Source of the DNA: Anodontia alba
Lineage: Eukaryota; Mollusca; Bivalvia; Lucinida; Lucinidae
Direction: 5' to 3'
NCBI GenBank assembly: GCA_964016985.1
Contig: OZ024823.1
Location: 111,247,459 to 111,311,458 of the forward strand
Length of the DNA: 64,000 bases
Below, piece by piece: positions 1 through 10,500 of the stretch. The notes under the pieces were generated by a model. The model saw nothing but the letters and a program-made list of their open reading frames with translations. It was not told the origin of the DNA and searched no databases. Numbering within the stretch: the first letter of the stretch is position 1; every line of letters starts with the position of its first letter. The position numbers and the translations under genes were made by a program.

Positions 1-33
1 TGAAGATAGCCCTGGGGAATTTATGCGTCGCAA

Positions 34-515
34 GATGAGACTCGAGTCCATCATTTTGATCTTGAGGCCAAAAAGCAGAGTATGCAATTAAAGCACACTG
101 GCTCATCCCCTCCTAAGAAATTTAAGAGAGTTTGTTCAGTTGGAAAGGTGATGGCCTCTATCTTTTGGGATTGTCAGGGCATTATCATGGTGGATTATCT
201 TGAGGAAGGTCGCGCGATAAATGGTGATTATTATGCAGAAGTACTAAGGCGGCTGCGTCAAGAGATTGTGAAGAAAAGAAGAGGAAAGTTGACTCGAGTT
301 GTTCTGCTCTTGCAAGATAATGCACCAGCCCACACCTCTCAAGTTGCTATGACTGCTGCGACTTAATGCAGCTTCGAGGTCCTTCCTCATTCCTCGTATT
401 CTCCAGATTTAGATCTATTTGTTTCTAAATCTGAAAAGTAACTTTCGTGGTAGAATTTTGGAAGCAATGAAGACATCATAGATGCTATTAATGAGTACCT
501 GGTGTGTGTGTGTGT
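34..515 (+). pseudogene. Mariner-family transposase remnant (C-terminal part)
   Basis: Translation from base 34 reads a DET..HHFD block, then KHTGSSPPKKFK, GKVMASIFWD, MVDYLEEG and LLQDNAPAHTS, the ordered blocks of a mariner (DD34D-type) transposase catalytic domain, with the second catalytic aspartate in QDNAPAH. An in-frame TAA at 364-366 interrupts it. The same frame then resumes as CSFEVLPHSSYSPDL, the usual continuation, but the residues after PDL are missing and later frames are broken. The 5' part lies outside the window or is shifted out of frame just before base 34. It is a dead copy; no terminal inverted repeat was identified. Confidence 0.85.
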
Positions 516-861
516 GGCGGGGGGAGGGGCGTTGGCTAGAAAGAAGGCTTCTGTTTTAAAGGGATAAACAAATTGGAACAGCGTAGGTGAAAGTGTATCG
601 AGGTAAAGGGAGATTATATTGAGAAATAATGGCACAATTTCTGCTCTTGATTATTCCCAAAAGACAGGGACCGAGAACTTTTTGATCGTCCCTCGTATCC
701 TCGTATGAGGAAATTTCACTAAAGGAAAGTAGACCGTCTGGAAAAGATATTCGAAATGAGGCATTAGGAAGACAACTTTGCTTTTTTTTTAAGGTCAGGG
801 TAACCAGTAATCCCCCTTTTCAGAACGACTAGACACATACTAAGTTGCGTGATTTACCAGT
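516..861. other. No gene recognised
   Basis: A short GT run (about 501-516) is followed by unremarkable sequence. The minus-strand open frame here (387-635) lies across the mariner remnant and a low-complexity GT/GGGG stretch and has no recognisable motif. Confidence 0.5.
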
Positions 862-944
862 ATTTTACTTAAATCTATATTGGACCGTTATCGGCCCCGC
901 CGTTGGGCCGATAACGGTCCGCTATAGATTTAAGTAGAATGTTG
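862..944. repeat. Perfect hairpin, CpG-containing palindrome
   Basis: GGACCGTTATCGGCCC and its exact reverse complement GGGCCGATAACGGTCC are separated by only a few bases. Outer arms extend the stem (ACTTAAATCTATA / TATAGATTTAAGT). It is probably a small palindromic mobile element or the centre of one; no open frame. Confidence 0.7.
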
Positions 945-1097
945 GTTGTAACGAAGCTCTTCGTTTTCTCTTTCAACATACTAAATTCTACCGAAGAGGG
1001 GTCTTTCACATGGTATGCATAATATGATTTTGAATTTACGGAATGTTTTCATACCAGATTAATGGGTGGATAGACGGACGGATGAGTGATAAACTGA

Positions 1098-1200
<103 letters not shown>

Positions 1201-1334
1201 TTGTTTTTGTGAAGAAAATTCTTCTCAATTCTTTCAGGGATCGTCCATGTGTGCACATATGCACTTAACAGTGTTATATATCCGTCAATGAGCATCTTCC
1301 TTACTACTTTATACATCAGCCATATATACGAAAG

Positions 1335-1545
1335 GGGTGTATTAACCCATTTATGCAGAATGGACTCTTCTACATTAACTCTTTGGACCGGTTCATGTCA
1401 ACATTTGAAGTGTATGATTAGTTTTTATTGTTACCATGTTTTTAAGCAATTCCTAACCTAAATGCAAACAGAGCAGACACTGATCTGATCTGGGTCTTCA
1501 TTGTTTGCCAATGTCCATTTTATGAGACACTAGGTATGAATGGAT
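1335..1545 (+). repeat. Partial copy of palindromic element family M
   Basis: This stretch parallels the left arm of the element at 26390-27020: a CCCATTTA start, CTCTTTGGACCG, a TTAGTTTTTATT block, and then the shared core ATGCAAACAG.GCAGAC.CTGATC. Only one arm plus the core is recognisable. Confidence 0.55.
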
Positions 1546-1562
1546 TAATGGTCTGGAAAATG

Positions 1563-1640
1563 CCTGGACCTGGATTTGAACCTACGATACCCGGCTTGCA
1601 AGCCGAAAGCAAACTTGGCAACAGGACCATCTAGATCGGC
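1563..1640 (-). pseudogene. tRNA-like sequence (tRNA pseudogene or SINE head)
   Basis: On the minus strand an anticodon-arm-like GGCTTGCAAGCC is followed by a perfect pol III B box, GGTTCAAATCC (plus-strand 1572-1582), with T-arm-like flanks. The A box and acceptor stem do not pair convincingly, so this is not called a functional tRNA. A T-rich tract lies immediately upstream on the minus strand. Confidence 0.5.
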
Positions 1641-1873
1641 TGTTTTTTGTTGTTGTTTTTTGTTGTTGTTTTGTTTTTTGTTTCGTTTTCTGCTGCGGTT
1701 TGTTCTGTTTTCGAAATACTGTTTTGTGTGCTCGTCTATCATGTCATTCCTTTCTTTCCCGATGCCATGGAAGAGCTGTGTTCTGTGACTGTGGTCTCCT
1801 TGGGTAGCACATTTATTTCTATGGCGTTAAAGAATGGTTTCCTGTCGCGCGGCTAATTCACACACCGGACTTG

Positions 1874-1883
1874 CGTGTGTGTG

Positions 1884-1915
<32 letters not shown>

Positions 1916-1945
1916 TGTGTGCGTGAGCGTGCGTGCGTGTATGTA
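1874..1945. repeat. (TG)n / (TGCG)n microsatellite
   Basis: A TG run passes into TGCG and GTGC repeats. A second GT run lies at 2213-2241. No coding content. Confidence 0.95.
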
Positions 1946-2458
1946 TGTGCAAGGAAAAAGGGGCATCATGGCTTGTAAACTTTCTTTCCCTCCATTTCTA
2001 GTAAACATAAATCTTCCATGGAGAGGTTCAGCTTTTTCATCAGCTAGGCTGCTTTCTGAGGCTCGTATCTATGTGTTTCATATTTACCAATGCCGCAAAT
2101 TTTGTTTCCTCAAAACACCGCTGTAAATCGTGTGTGTATCACAACAAACACACAACGTCGCGAGACCGTCGAATGGACGCCCATACAACGTTCTGGTGAT
2201 ACTATGTTTTCTCTGTGTGTGTGTGTGTGTGTGTGTGTGTAAGCAAGATCGATCTATTTTTCTGTTCATCTCATAAAAGTACCGCGTTAGTGCCCTTTCA
2301 GGCGCTAATGGAGGGAGGTAAGAACATATAAACTGCTCGAATCATAGTTGTTATCTCATGGATGATTGGATCAGATCATCACGTGAATTTCCTTCTCGTA
2401 ATTTCTGAATTCATCCTAGCGGGCACATGGCGTTTATACGTCGATGCAACGCCGTTGA

Positions 2459-2709
2459 TACCATTACAAAAACACGCCTATTCAAATATATTGAAAATTT
2501 CACCACAAAAAATGAAAATTTTTAGATAAAACAATTCTGATATTTTCATATTTCTGCTCAAAACATAGAGGCGGTTCTAACGAGTACCCACAATCTATGT
2601 TTTTGAGCAGAAATAAGAAAAATAATGTATACCCCTGTAAACCCCAGTTTTACTATATAAAAGTGGGGTTTAAGAGGGTCAAATTTATATAGGTATGTTT
2701 TCGTGATGC
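2459..2709 (+). repeat. Palindromic element family B (about 250 bp)
   Basis: Family B has terminal inverted repeats near CATTACAAAAACACGCCTAT and AGGTATGTTTTCGTGATG and an internal hairpin built on GCTCAAAACATA / TATGTTTTTGAGC. Other copies: 13084-13350 (+), 13813-14073 (inverted, nested in another element), 25108-25373 (inverted), and a truncated end at about 57688-57736. It has no coding capacity, as expected for a MITE. Confidence 0.8.
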
Positions 2710-2771
2710 GACGTTGTATAAACGTCATATGCCTGCTGGGATAACTGTCATAAGTCCCCACTTTACAATAT

Positions 2772-4180
2772 CACACCTGGTAATCTCTGTAAGGGGTAGC
2801 CGATAGTTTTGCACTGAAAATCTTTACGCGAACTTCCGGCCATGACTTACGAGACAAACGGGTAACCCGGTAAGTTCTCCCGATTTATTAGTTTTTAGCC
2901 AATTTCTAGACATATTTTGAAAAATCGGACAATGCTATTCCTCAAACCCAAACACTGTCGTTTCTGCATCGGAAAAGATAGGTGTGGGCTTGAAAAAAAA
3001 AAAAAAAAAAAAAAAAGCTGCTAATTTTTAATTTAATTTCACCCGGAGAAGGGTAGTCCAATATTCCTGTTTTGACTTTTTTTCCAGTGCAAAAATGAAT
3101 GCATTTTCAGCCATCTGGGCTATGAAATACTTATTTAACATATCAAATAAGACGCACTGCAAGCTACGTCTACGTTGAAATACATAAGACGCTAAATTTC
3201 CCAAGCATTTGTTCCGGAGAATGAAATATTTGTGCCGAATATGACTTACGAGGCCGATTTCCCCTTACGGGGGCATTAACCCTTACGGGGACAAGAAAGC
3301 CAACTGTCAGATGTCTGATTACAAGGCCAGATCATCCCATATTACAAGGCCTGATCATCCCTTATGGGAACATTAGTCATTTTCAGAATGCCCTGCATTT
3401 GACAACATGCAGATTTCAGACCAAACCCGTTTCAAAATATTCCATTTTATGATTTACATATAAACAGTCAAACACCATGAAAAGTTTTGCAAATGGGAGC
3501 ATGTGTCAGTAGGGTTCTGATATGGCAAGTTTGCATATATTTGAAGCTCAAATTGAGTAAATTCGTATAGAAGTTTCATTTTACTACCATAAAAATCGCT
3601 TTGTGATGTGTAGGATTTCTTGTCCCCCGTAAGGGTTAATGCTCATAGAAATACCGGAACACACCCAAACACCGGAACACATTGGTAATTACCGGAACAC
3701 ACTTTAATAATCGGCCTCGTAATTCATATTCGGCACAAATATTTCAGTCCCAGGAACAAATACTTGGGAAATTTAGCCTCTTATGTATTTCAACGCTGAC
3801 GTAGGTTGCAATACGTCTTATTTGATATGTTAAATAAGTATTTCATAGCCCAGATGGCTGAAAATACTTTCATTTTGCATTGGAAAAAAAGTCAAAACAG
3901 GAATATCGGACTACCCTTCTCCGGATGAAATTAAATTAAAAATCAGCTGCTTGTTTTTTTCAAGCCCACTCCTATATTTTCCGACGCAGAAATGAAAGTT
4001 GTTGGGAATAGCATTGTCCGATTTTTCAAAATATGTCTTGGAAATTGACTAAAAATCAATAGATCAGGAGAACTTACCCGTTTGTCGACGTTTGGAGGTC
4101 TCGTAAGTCGTGGCCGGAAGTTCGCGTAAAGATTTTGAGTGCATAACTATTGGCTACCCCTTACGAGATTACCAGGTGTG
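2772..4180. mobile_element. 1.4-kb foldback element with about 500-bp inverted arms
   Basis: The left end begins CACACCTGGTAATCTC and the right end finishes GAGATTACCAGGTGTG. Inverted similarity runs inward through GAACTTCCGGCC / GGCCGGAAGTTC, CATATTTTGAAAAATCGGACAA / its inverse, the GAATATTCCTGTTTTGAC block, and finally CCCGTAAGGGTTAATG near 3268-3300 and 3625-3645. The unpaired centre is about 320 bp and holds no recognisable protein. An A-tract lies at 2992-3016. It looks like a foldback/long-TIR non-autonomous DNA transposon. Confidence 0.85.
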
Positions 4181-4289
4181 AATATGAGACCTAGAATAAG
4201 ACTTGTTCAACCAGCAAAAATAGATCAGACTGTATATCCGCCCATTATGGCAAGGGTTCTCATTTATCCCTGTTTGGATAGCCCGGATG

Positions 4290-4400
4290 CTGTAGAAGGC
4301 ACATGCGACCAGCGAAGACTCTGATCAGACTGCGTGGATGCGCAGCCTGATCTGAGTCTTCGCTGGTCGCACTCTTATTGTAGGTTTTGTCGTGCGCTGG
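4290..4400. repeat. Palindromic element family H (compact hairpin)
   Basis: GCGACCAGCGAAGACTC pairs with GAGTCTTCGCTGGTCGC around a core GATCAGACTGC...GCAGCCTGATC. Related, longer copies: 13480-13700, 14105-14300, about 17240-17470, 31220-31400, 41460-41680 and 52085-52260. Confidence 0.75.
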
Positions 4401-4518
4401 CTCATATAATGTGATGATTTTAGGCCGAGAATGGGGTGAAAAACATTTCATTTGTTACACGGCCCAATAAGAACCTTTTTGTCGGCCAGGCCTAACTTTG
4501 CACGAAGCTTGAGACCCG

Positions 4519-4762
4519 GCCCTGAGGTTATAAAACTTTTTTCATGCTCAACTCAGCTGAGCATGAAATTTGTCTTGCTAATAAATCTCAAATTACTAAT
4601 AATTGCAAATTCTTTCTTGCTAAATATAGCTGAGCATGAAAATTTCTCTGCTAATAAGTATGAAAATGCTAACTACTGTTGGCATTTTCATATTTATTAG
4701 CAGAGAAAATTTCATGCTCAGCTGAGTTGAGCATGAAAAGAGTTTTACCTTGGGGCCTGGAG
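4519..4762. repeat. Palindromic element family I
   Basis: The ends are a GGCCC..AGGTTATAAAACTTTTTTCATGCTCAACTCAGCTGAGCATGAAATT-type inverted repeat, with repeated GCTGAGCATGAAAA blocks inside. A second copy lies at 41243-41445, in CRY-DASH intron 2. No coding capacity. Confidence 0.75.
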
Positions 4763-4796
4763 TTGAATGCTTAAAGTTTGGCCTGCTTACTTTATA

Positions 4797-6975
4797 AAAC
4801 AAGAGGCCAATGGGCCACAATGCTAACCTGAGTTAACTGCTGTAAGTTAATCAGGTCATTTACTCATCATTCCCTATTAGCCCATCAAGTTTCAAGGCAA
4901 CGGCTTAAACAGTTTTTGAGATATCTTGCCTACAAGATTAAATTAAATGCTGAACTTTTCAAAGGGCCATAAGTAAAACCAGTTTAAACCCCAGTAGGGG
5001 ACCACTAAACATTGCTACATACTAAATACATAAGCTGTGGGCCTGATGGTTTCAGAGAAGATCTTTTAATTTTTTCCTATTATAAGTCTATGGGAGTAAA
5101 TGACCCCCGGGGCATGGCCAGTTTGGACCCCAGGGGCATGAGTGGCAGGATTTGTGGTAGGGGACCACTAAACATTGCTACATACTAAATATATGAGCTG
5201 TGGGCCTCATGGTTTCAGAGAAGATTTTTTAAGGTTTTCCCATTATAAGTCTATGGGAGCTAATGACCCCCAGGGCATAGCCAATTTAGACCCCAGGGGC
5301 TTCATTGGCAGGATTTATGTTGGACACCACTAAACATTGCTACATGCTAAATATTTATGCCATGGGCCTCATAGTTTCAGAGAAAGATATTCTTTCAATT
5401 TTTTTTCCACTATAAGTCCATGGGAGCAAATGATGCCCTGAAAAGTGGCCAGTTCAGACCCTAGGGGCATGGTTGGAAGAATTCATTTAGAAGACCACCA
5501 AACATTGCTAAATACTAAATATGTTAGCTCTGGGCCTCATGGTTTCAGAGAAGAAGATTTTTGAAGGTTCTTTAGCTACACTGTACTATATAAACATATG
5601 ACCCTGGGGTGTGGCCAGTTTGGACCCCAGGGGCTTGATTGGCAGGATTTAAGTAGGGGACCACTACACATTGCTACATACTAAATATATAAGCTGTGAG
5701 CCTCATGGCTTCAGAGAAGAAGACTTTTTAGGTTTTCCCCATTTTAAGTCTAAGGGAGTTAATGACCCCAGGGCATGGCCAATTTGGACTTCAGGGGCAT
5801 GGTTGGCAGGACTTATGTAGGAGACCACCAAACATCGCTACATACTTAATCTGTTAGCTCTGGGCCTCGTGGTTTCAGAGAAGATTTTTTAATGTTCTTT
5901 AGCTATATAGCTCTATATAAACATATGACCCCCTGGGGTGTGGCCAGTTTTCAGCCCAGGGGCTTGATTAGCAGGATTTATGTATGGGACCACTAAACAT
6001 TGCTATACACTAAATATATAAGCTGTGGGCCTCAAGGTTTCAGAGAAGAAGATTTTTTAAGTTTTTTCCATTATAAGTCTATGGGCGCTAATGACGCCCG
6101 GGGCGTGGCCAGTATATACCCCAGGGTCTTGATTGGCAGGATTTATGTAGGGGACCACTAAACATTGCTACACACTAAATATATAAGCTGTGGGCCTCAT
6201 GGTTTCAGAGAAGAAGATTTTTTAAGTTTTTCCCCATTATAAGTCTATGGGAGCTAATGACACCCCCATGAGCGAGGCCAGTCTGTACCCCAGGGGCTTG
6301 ATTGGCAGGATTTATGTAGGGGACCACAAAACATTGCTACATACTAAATATATAAGCTCTGTGCCTCATGGTTTCAGAGAAGAAGATTTTTTTAAAGTTT
6401 TTCCCATTATAAGCCTATGGGAGCTAATGACCCCAGGGCATGGCAAGTTTGGAGCCCAGGGGCTTGATTGGCAGGATTTATGTAGGAGACAACTAAACAC
6501 TACTACATACTTAATCTGTTAGCTCTCTGCCTCATGGTTTCAGAGAAGAAGATTTTTGAATGTTCTTTAGCTATATAGCTCTATATATACATATGACCCC
6601 CTGGGATGTGGCCAATTTGGAGCTCAGGGGCTTGATTGGCAGGATTTATGTAGGGGACCACTAAACATTCCTACATACTCAATATATAAGCTGTGGGCCT
6701 CATGGTTTTAGAGAAGAAGATTTTTTCCCATTTTAAGTCTATGGGAGCTTATGACCCCCCAGGCATGGCCAGTTTGGACCCAGGGGCTTGATTAGCAGGA
6801 TTTATGTAGTGGACCACTACACATTGCTACATACTATATATATAAGCTGTGGGCCTCATGGTTTCAGAGAAGAAGATTTTTCAAGTTTTTCCCATTATAA
6901 GTCTATGGGAGCTAATGACCCCAGGGGTGTAGCCAATTTTGACCCCAGGGGCATTGTTGGCAGGATCTATGTAGA
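4797..6975 (+). repeat. Left part of hairpin-capped tandem-repeat element; about 160-bp units
   Basis: Starts at a short hairpin, GAGGCCAATGGGCCAC (about 4802-4817). After roughly 190 bp of unique lead, about 12-13 diverged units of about 160 bp follow. Each carries GGCAGGATTTATGTAGGGGA, CATTGCTACATACTAAATAT, GGGCCTCATGGTTTCAGAGA and AAGTCTATGGGAGCTAATGA. Where unit length is a multiple of three, units read as a repeated peptide containing GLIGRIYVGDH; no start, splice site or conserved domain supports translation. The array resumes at 9213, after the reverse transcriptase ORF. Confidence 0.85.
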
Positions 6976-6989
6976 CCATTTAGTTTAGG

Positions 6990-8978
6990 TTGTACAAGCC
7001 TGTTCAAACAGTTTCTCCAGAAGAGACTCCCACTCGTGATTTTCTGAAACTTGACTTCAGAAACAAGGGTCTTGACGCCGTTAACATTAGCAATATCCTG
7101 AACCATAAGAAAGTGACTTCAACCATACCAGCTTACTTCAAAAACCAGAGCCCACCTATCATCTCCTACAGTTATTCGTCTCCCATTGCACCTAAAATTT
7201 TCAATTACAAAAACGTGCTAAAAGAGCTAAATACTGAGAACATTACTCGAAACCCCTCAGAGTGTTCCTGTAAAGCATCGGAGTTCTGTTATATTCCAGC
7301 CGGTCACGTCATAACAGGTGACCTCAATATAGTCAGGATTAGCAAACTCAGGGACATTCTTTCCAAAGGCCCTAAATATAGGGAACCCAAGTCTTTTACT
7401 TGGAAACAGAATTCTAAATTAATATTGGATTCTGTTGAAGAGTATGCACGACGCTGGGCCAAGAAAGAGGACGTAGAAGTTGATACACTGTCTGAATGGG
7501 TTAAATCGGTAATGTCCTTGGTAAACAGACGTGTCTCAGTACTCAGCAGAACCATGTCTCGCCAACATGAATCGGTGTTTGACGATCAAGATGTTGCTGC
7601 TGAGTTAGCTGAAATCCATGAGAAGTTCGTCGTTGTTCCAGCCAACAAGGCATCTAACAACATTGTGTTTGTTTGCAAAACACACTATATAAACTGCTTA
7701 ATGGAAGAGCTTGGTATGAGTACCATGACCGGAAACCCTACATATAATCTTACTGCTATGTCCAAGGAAGAAATTCTACAAAACCACCATTCGGTGATGC
7801 TGACATTTGGAATTTCCCTCCCAGAGGAAGATATTGACCTTCCCAAACTGTACTGGATTCCTAAACTTCACAAGAATCCGTACATGCAGAGATATATTGC
7901 TGGTTCAGCTAAGTGCTCAACCAAGCCTCTTTCTCAGATTCTAACACGAATACTAACCGCAGTTAAAGAAGGCCTTCAGAAGTATTGTGACACTGCATAT
8001 GCCAGAAGTGGTGTTAATCAGATGTGGATCCTGAAAAACTCCAAAGAGCTCTTAGAAAACCTAAAGGCACAATCTCTTCATTCCGTCAACAGTATAAAAT
8101 CTTTCGATTTCTCTACTCTTTACACTACTATTCCTCATGATAAATTGAAATCTAAATTAAAGGCAATTATCAACCAGTGTTTCTTCCACAAGAATGGTAA
8201 CCGTCGATTTCAGTATGTTGTCATTGGCTACAAAGACACATACTTCATTCGGGATCACTCTGATGCACCACAAAAATACTCAGATGCAGATGTCATTAAG
8301 ATGCTGGAATATCTAATCGACAATATTTTTGTGGAGTTCGGCGGTCGGATATTTCAACAAACAATCGGCATACCGATGGGTACTAATTGTGCACCGTTAC
8401 TTGCCGACTTGTTTTTATACTCGTATGAGGCGGAGTTTGTACAAAGTCTCCTCCAAGCAGGCAAGAAACACCTCGCACAACAATTCAATTTCACCTACAG
8501 ATATATAGATGATGTATTGTCTCTGAAAAACAAAAAATTTGCAGAGTATTTAGAATTCATCTACCCACGTGAACTTGAAATAAAGGAAACAACGGAGACT
8601 TCAGCCTCCTCCTCATACTTGGATTGTTATCTCTACATCGACAATGGAAAGCTTACTACTAGGCTTTACGACAAACGGGATGACTTCAATTTTCCCATCG
8701 TTAACTTTCCTTTCCTGAGCAGTAATATCCCTTCTGCACCAGCATACGGCGTTTACGTTTCACAGTTAATCCGTTATGCCAGAACTTGTTCAAATTATCA
8801 GGACTTCATGGAGCGTGGGAAAGTGCTCACCCAAAAGTTGTTGAGCCAGGGGTATCAAAAAACCAAACTGGTAGCAACACTTAAGAAGTTCTATGGGAGA
8901 CATCATGATCTAGTCAATCCCTACAATGTGGCAGTTTCCAGAATTGTTTCTGATGTTTTTGCCAGTGACGCGCCATAA
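6990..8978 (+). CDS. Penelope-like reverse transcriptase, 662 residues, intact
   Basis: A single uninterrupted frame. RT motif A is SFDFSTLYTTIPHDKL (Asp 373), motif B is GIPMGTNCAPLLADL (about 460-474) and motif C is YRYIDDVLS (Asp 507, Asp 508). The upstream block LPKLYWIPKLHKNPYMQR and downstream block LYDKRDDFNFPIVNFPFLSS fit the animal Penelope-like (PLE) RT family rather than LINE or LTR enzymes. An N-terminal Cys cluster (CSCKASEFC, then AGHVITGDLN) precedes the fingers. No GIY-YIG endonuclease is visible after the thumb or before the RT, so this is an endonuclease-less PLE, or one whose nuclease was lost. Product role: copying element RNA into DNA. The first Met at 6990 is the earliest in frame; the true start could differ. 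The element sits inside a tandem array and has no introns or stops, suggesting recent insertion or maintained function. Confidence 0.88.
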   Translation: MYKPVQTVSPEETPTRDFLKLDFRNKGLDAVNISNILNHKKVTSTIPAYFKNQSPPIISYSYSSPIAPKIFNYKNVLKELNTENITRNPSECSCKASEFCYIPAGHVITGDLNIVRISKLRDILSKGPKYREPKSFTWKQNSKLILDSVEEYARRWAKKEDVEVDTLSEWVKSVMSLVNRRVSVLSRTMSRQHESVFDDQDVAAELAEIHEKFVVVPANKASNNIVFVCKTHYINCLMEELGMSTMTGNPTYNLTAMSKEEILQNHHSVMLTFGISLPEEDIDLPKLYWIPKLHKNPYMQRYIAGSAKCSTKPLSQILTRILTAVKEGLQKYCDTAYARSGVNQMWILKNSKELLENLKAQSLHSVNSIKSFDFSTLYTTIPHDKLKSKLKAIINQCFFHKNGNRRFQYVVIGYKDTYFIRDHSDAPQKYSDADVIKMLEYLIDNIFVEFGGRIFQQTIGIPMGTNCAPLLADLFLYSYEAEFVQSLLQAGKKHLAQQFNFTYRYIDDVLSLKNKKFAEYLEFIYPRELEIKETTETSASSSYLDCYLYIDNGKLTTRLYDKRDDFNFPIVNFPFLSSNIPSAPAYGVYVSQLIRYARTCSNYQDFMERGKVLTQKLLSQGYQKTKLVATLKKFYGRHHDLVNPYNVAVSRIVSDVFASDAP

Positions 8979-9212
8979 GTAGACTTCCCAAATCCTGGAC
9001 ATACGCTTCTACCGATATTTCCTTCGTTCAGGCCCATGGGCATGGTGGGCGAAGCTTGCTTACCAAGTAATGTTTACTATCCGCGGACGCCTGATTACAC
9101 CCTTTGTTCTGGGGTCCATGTCTGTTGGTCTGAACATTCTGATTCGTCATTCGTTTATGGATTTATGATTTTGGATTACAGCTTTGGTACCATGACTGCA
9201 ACTACTTTCACT
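8979..9212 (+). other. 3' flank of the Penelope-like element
   Basis: Non-repetitive sequence between the RT stop codon and the point where the 160-bp array resumes (CATACTTAATCTATTAG). It is presumably the 3' untranslated part of the PLE. No poly(A), obvious terminal repeat or clear target-site duplication is visible. Confidence 0.5.
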
Positions 9213-10500
9213 TCATACTTAATCTATTAGCTCTTGGCCTCATGGTTTCAGAGAAGAAGATTTTTAAAGGTTCTTTAGCTATATAGCTCTGTATAAACAT
9301 ACGACCCCTGGGGGTGGCCAAGCTGGACCCTGGGACTTGATTGGCAGGGTTTATGTAGGGGACCACTACACATTACATACTAAATATATAAGCTCTGGGC
9401 CTCATGGTTTCAGAGAAGAAGGTTTTTTAATTTTTTCCCATTATAAGTCTGTGGGAGCTAATGACCCCCAGGGCGTGGCCAGTCTGGACCCCAGGGACTT
9501 GATTGGTAGGATTTATGTAGGGGACCACTAAATATTGCTACCTACTAAATATATAAGCTCTGTGCATCATGGTTTTCAGAGGAGAAGATTTTTTAATGTT
9601 TTTCCCATTATAAGTCTATGGGAGTTAATGACCCCCAGGTCCTGGCCAGTTTGGGCCCCAGGGGCTTAATTGGCAGGATTTATGTAGGGGACCATTAAAC
9701 ATTACTACATACTAAATATGTAAGCTGTGGGCCTCATGGTTTCAGAGGAGAAGATTTTTTAAGTTTTCCCATTATAAGTCTATGAGAGCTAATGACCCCA
9801 AGGGCGTGGCCAGTTTGGGCTCCAGAGGCTTGATTGACAGGATTTATGGAGGGAACCACTAAACATTGCTACATACTAATGATGTAAGCTGTCGGCCTCA
9901 TGGTTTTCAGAGAAGATTTTTGACGTTTTTCCCATTATGTCTATGGGAGCTAATGACCCCCGGGGCATGGCCAGTTTGGACCCCCAGGGGCTTGATTGGC
10001 AGGATTTACGTAGGGGACCACTAAACCTTGCTACATACTAAATATATAAGCTCTGGACCTCGTGGTTTCAGAGAAGAAGGATTTTTTAAGTTTTTTCCAT
10101 TATAAGGCTATGGGAGTTCAAGACCCTCTGGGGCATGGCCAGTTTGGACTGCAGGGGCTTGATCGGCAGGATTTATGTAGGGGACCACTAAATTGCTACA
10201 TACAAAATATATAAGCTGTGGGCCTCATGGTTTCAGAGAAGATTTTTTAAGTTTTTCTCATTATAAGTCTATGGGAGCTATATCGCAGCATAGAGGCCAT
10301 CTTGATTTATGGACCATGATCAATTTAACAAATTTTCAATCCCCCTTTAATACAAGGCTCCACATAAAGTTTGAAGAAATTTAGCCCAGGGGTTTCAGAG
10401 GAGAAGTCATTCAAAGGAACTGATGGACAGACGGATGGACAGACAGATGGAGAGTGATCACAATAGGTCATCCTGAGCCTTTGGCTCAGGTGAGCTAAAA
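9213..10500 (+). repeat. Right part of the tandem-repeat element, with microsatellite and 3' hairpin
   Basis: About seven further units of the array seen at 4.8-7.0 kb continue to about 10290. A unique tail, a GACAGACGGATGGACAGACA-type microsatellite (about 10430-10452) and a terminal hairpin CCTGAGCCTTTGGCTCAGG (about 10475-10493) follow. The order 5' hairpin, tandem core, (GACGG)n, 3' hairpin matches the pearl/HINE layout of non-autonomous Helitron-like elements. Confidence 0.75.

Noticed and set aside
6247..6522. Small proteins with repeated GLIGRIYVGDH motifs
   Set aside because: They follow the 160-bp tandem units whenever unit length preserves frame; no starts, domains or splice sites support translation.
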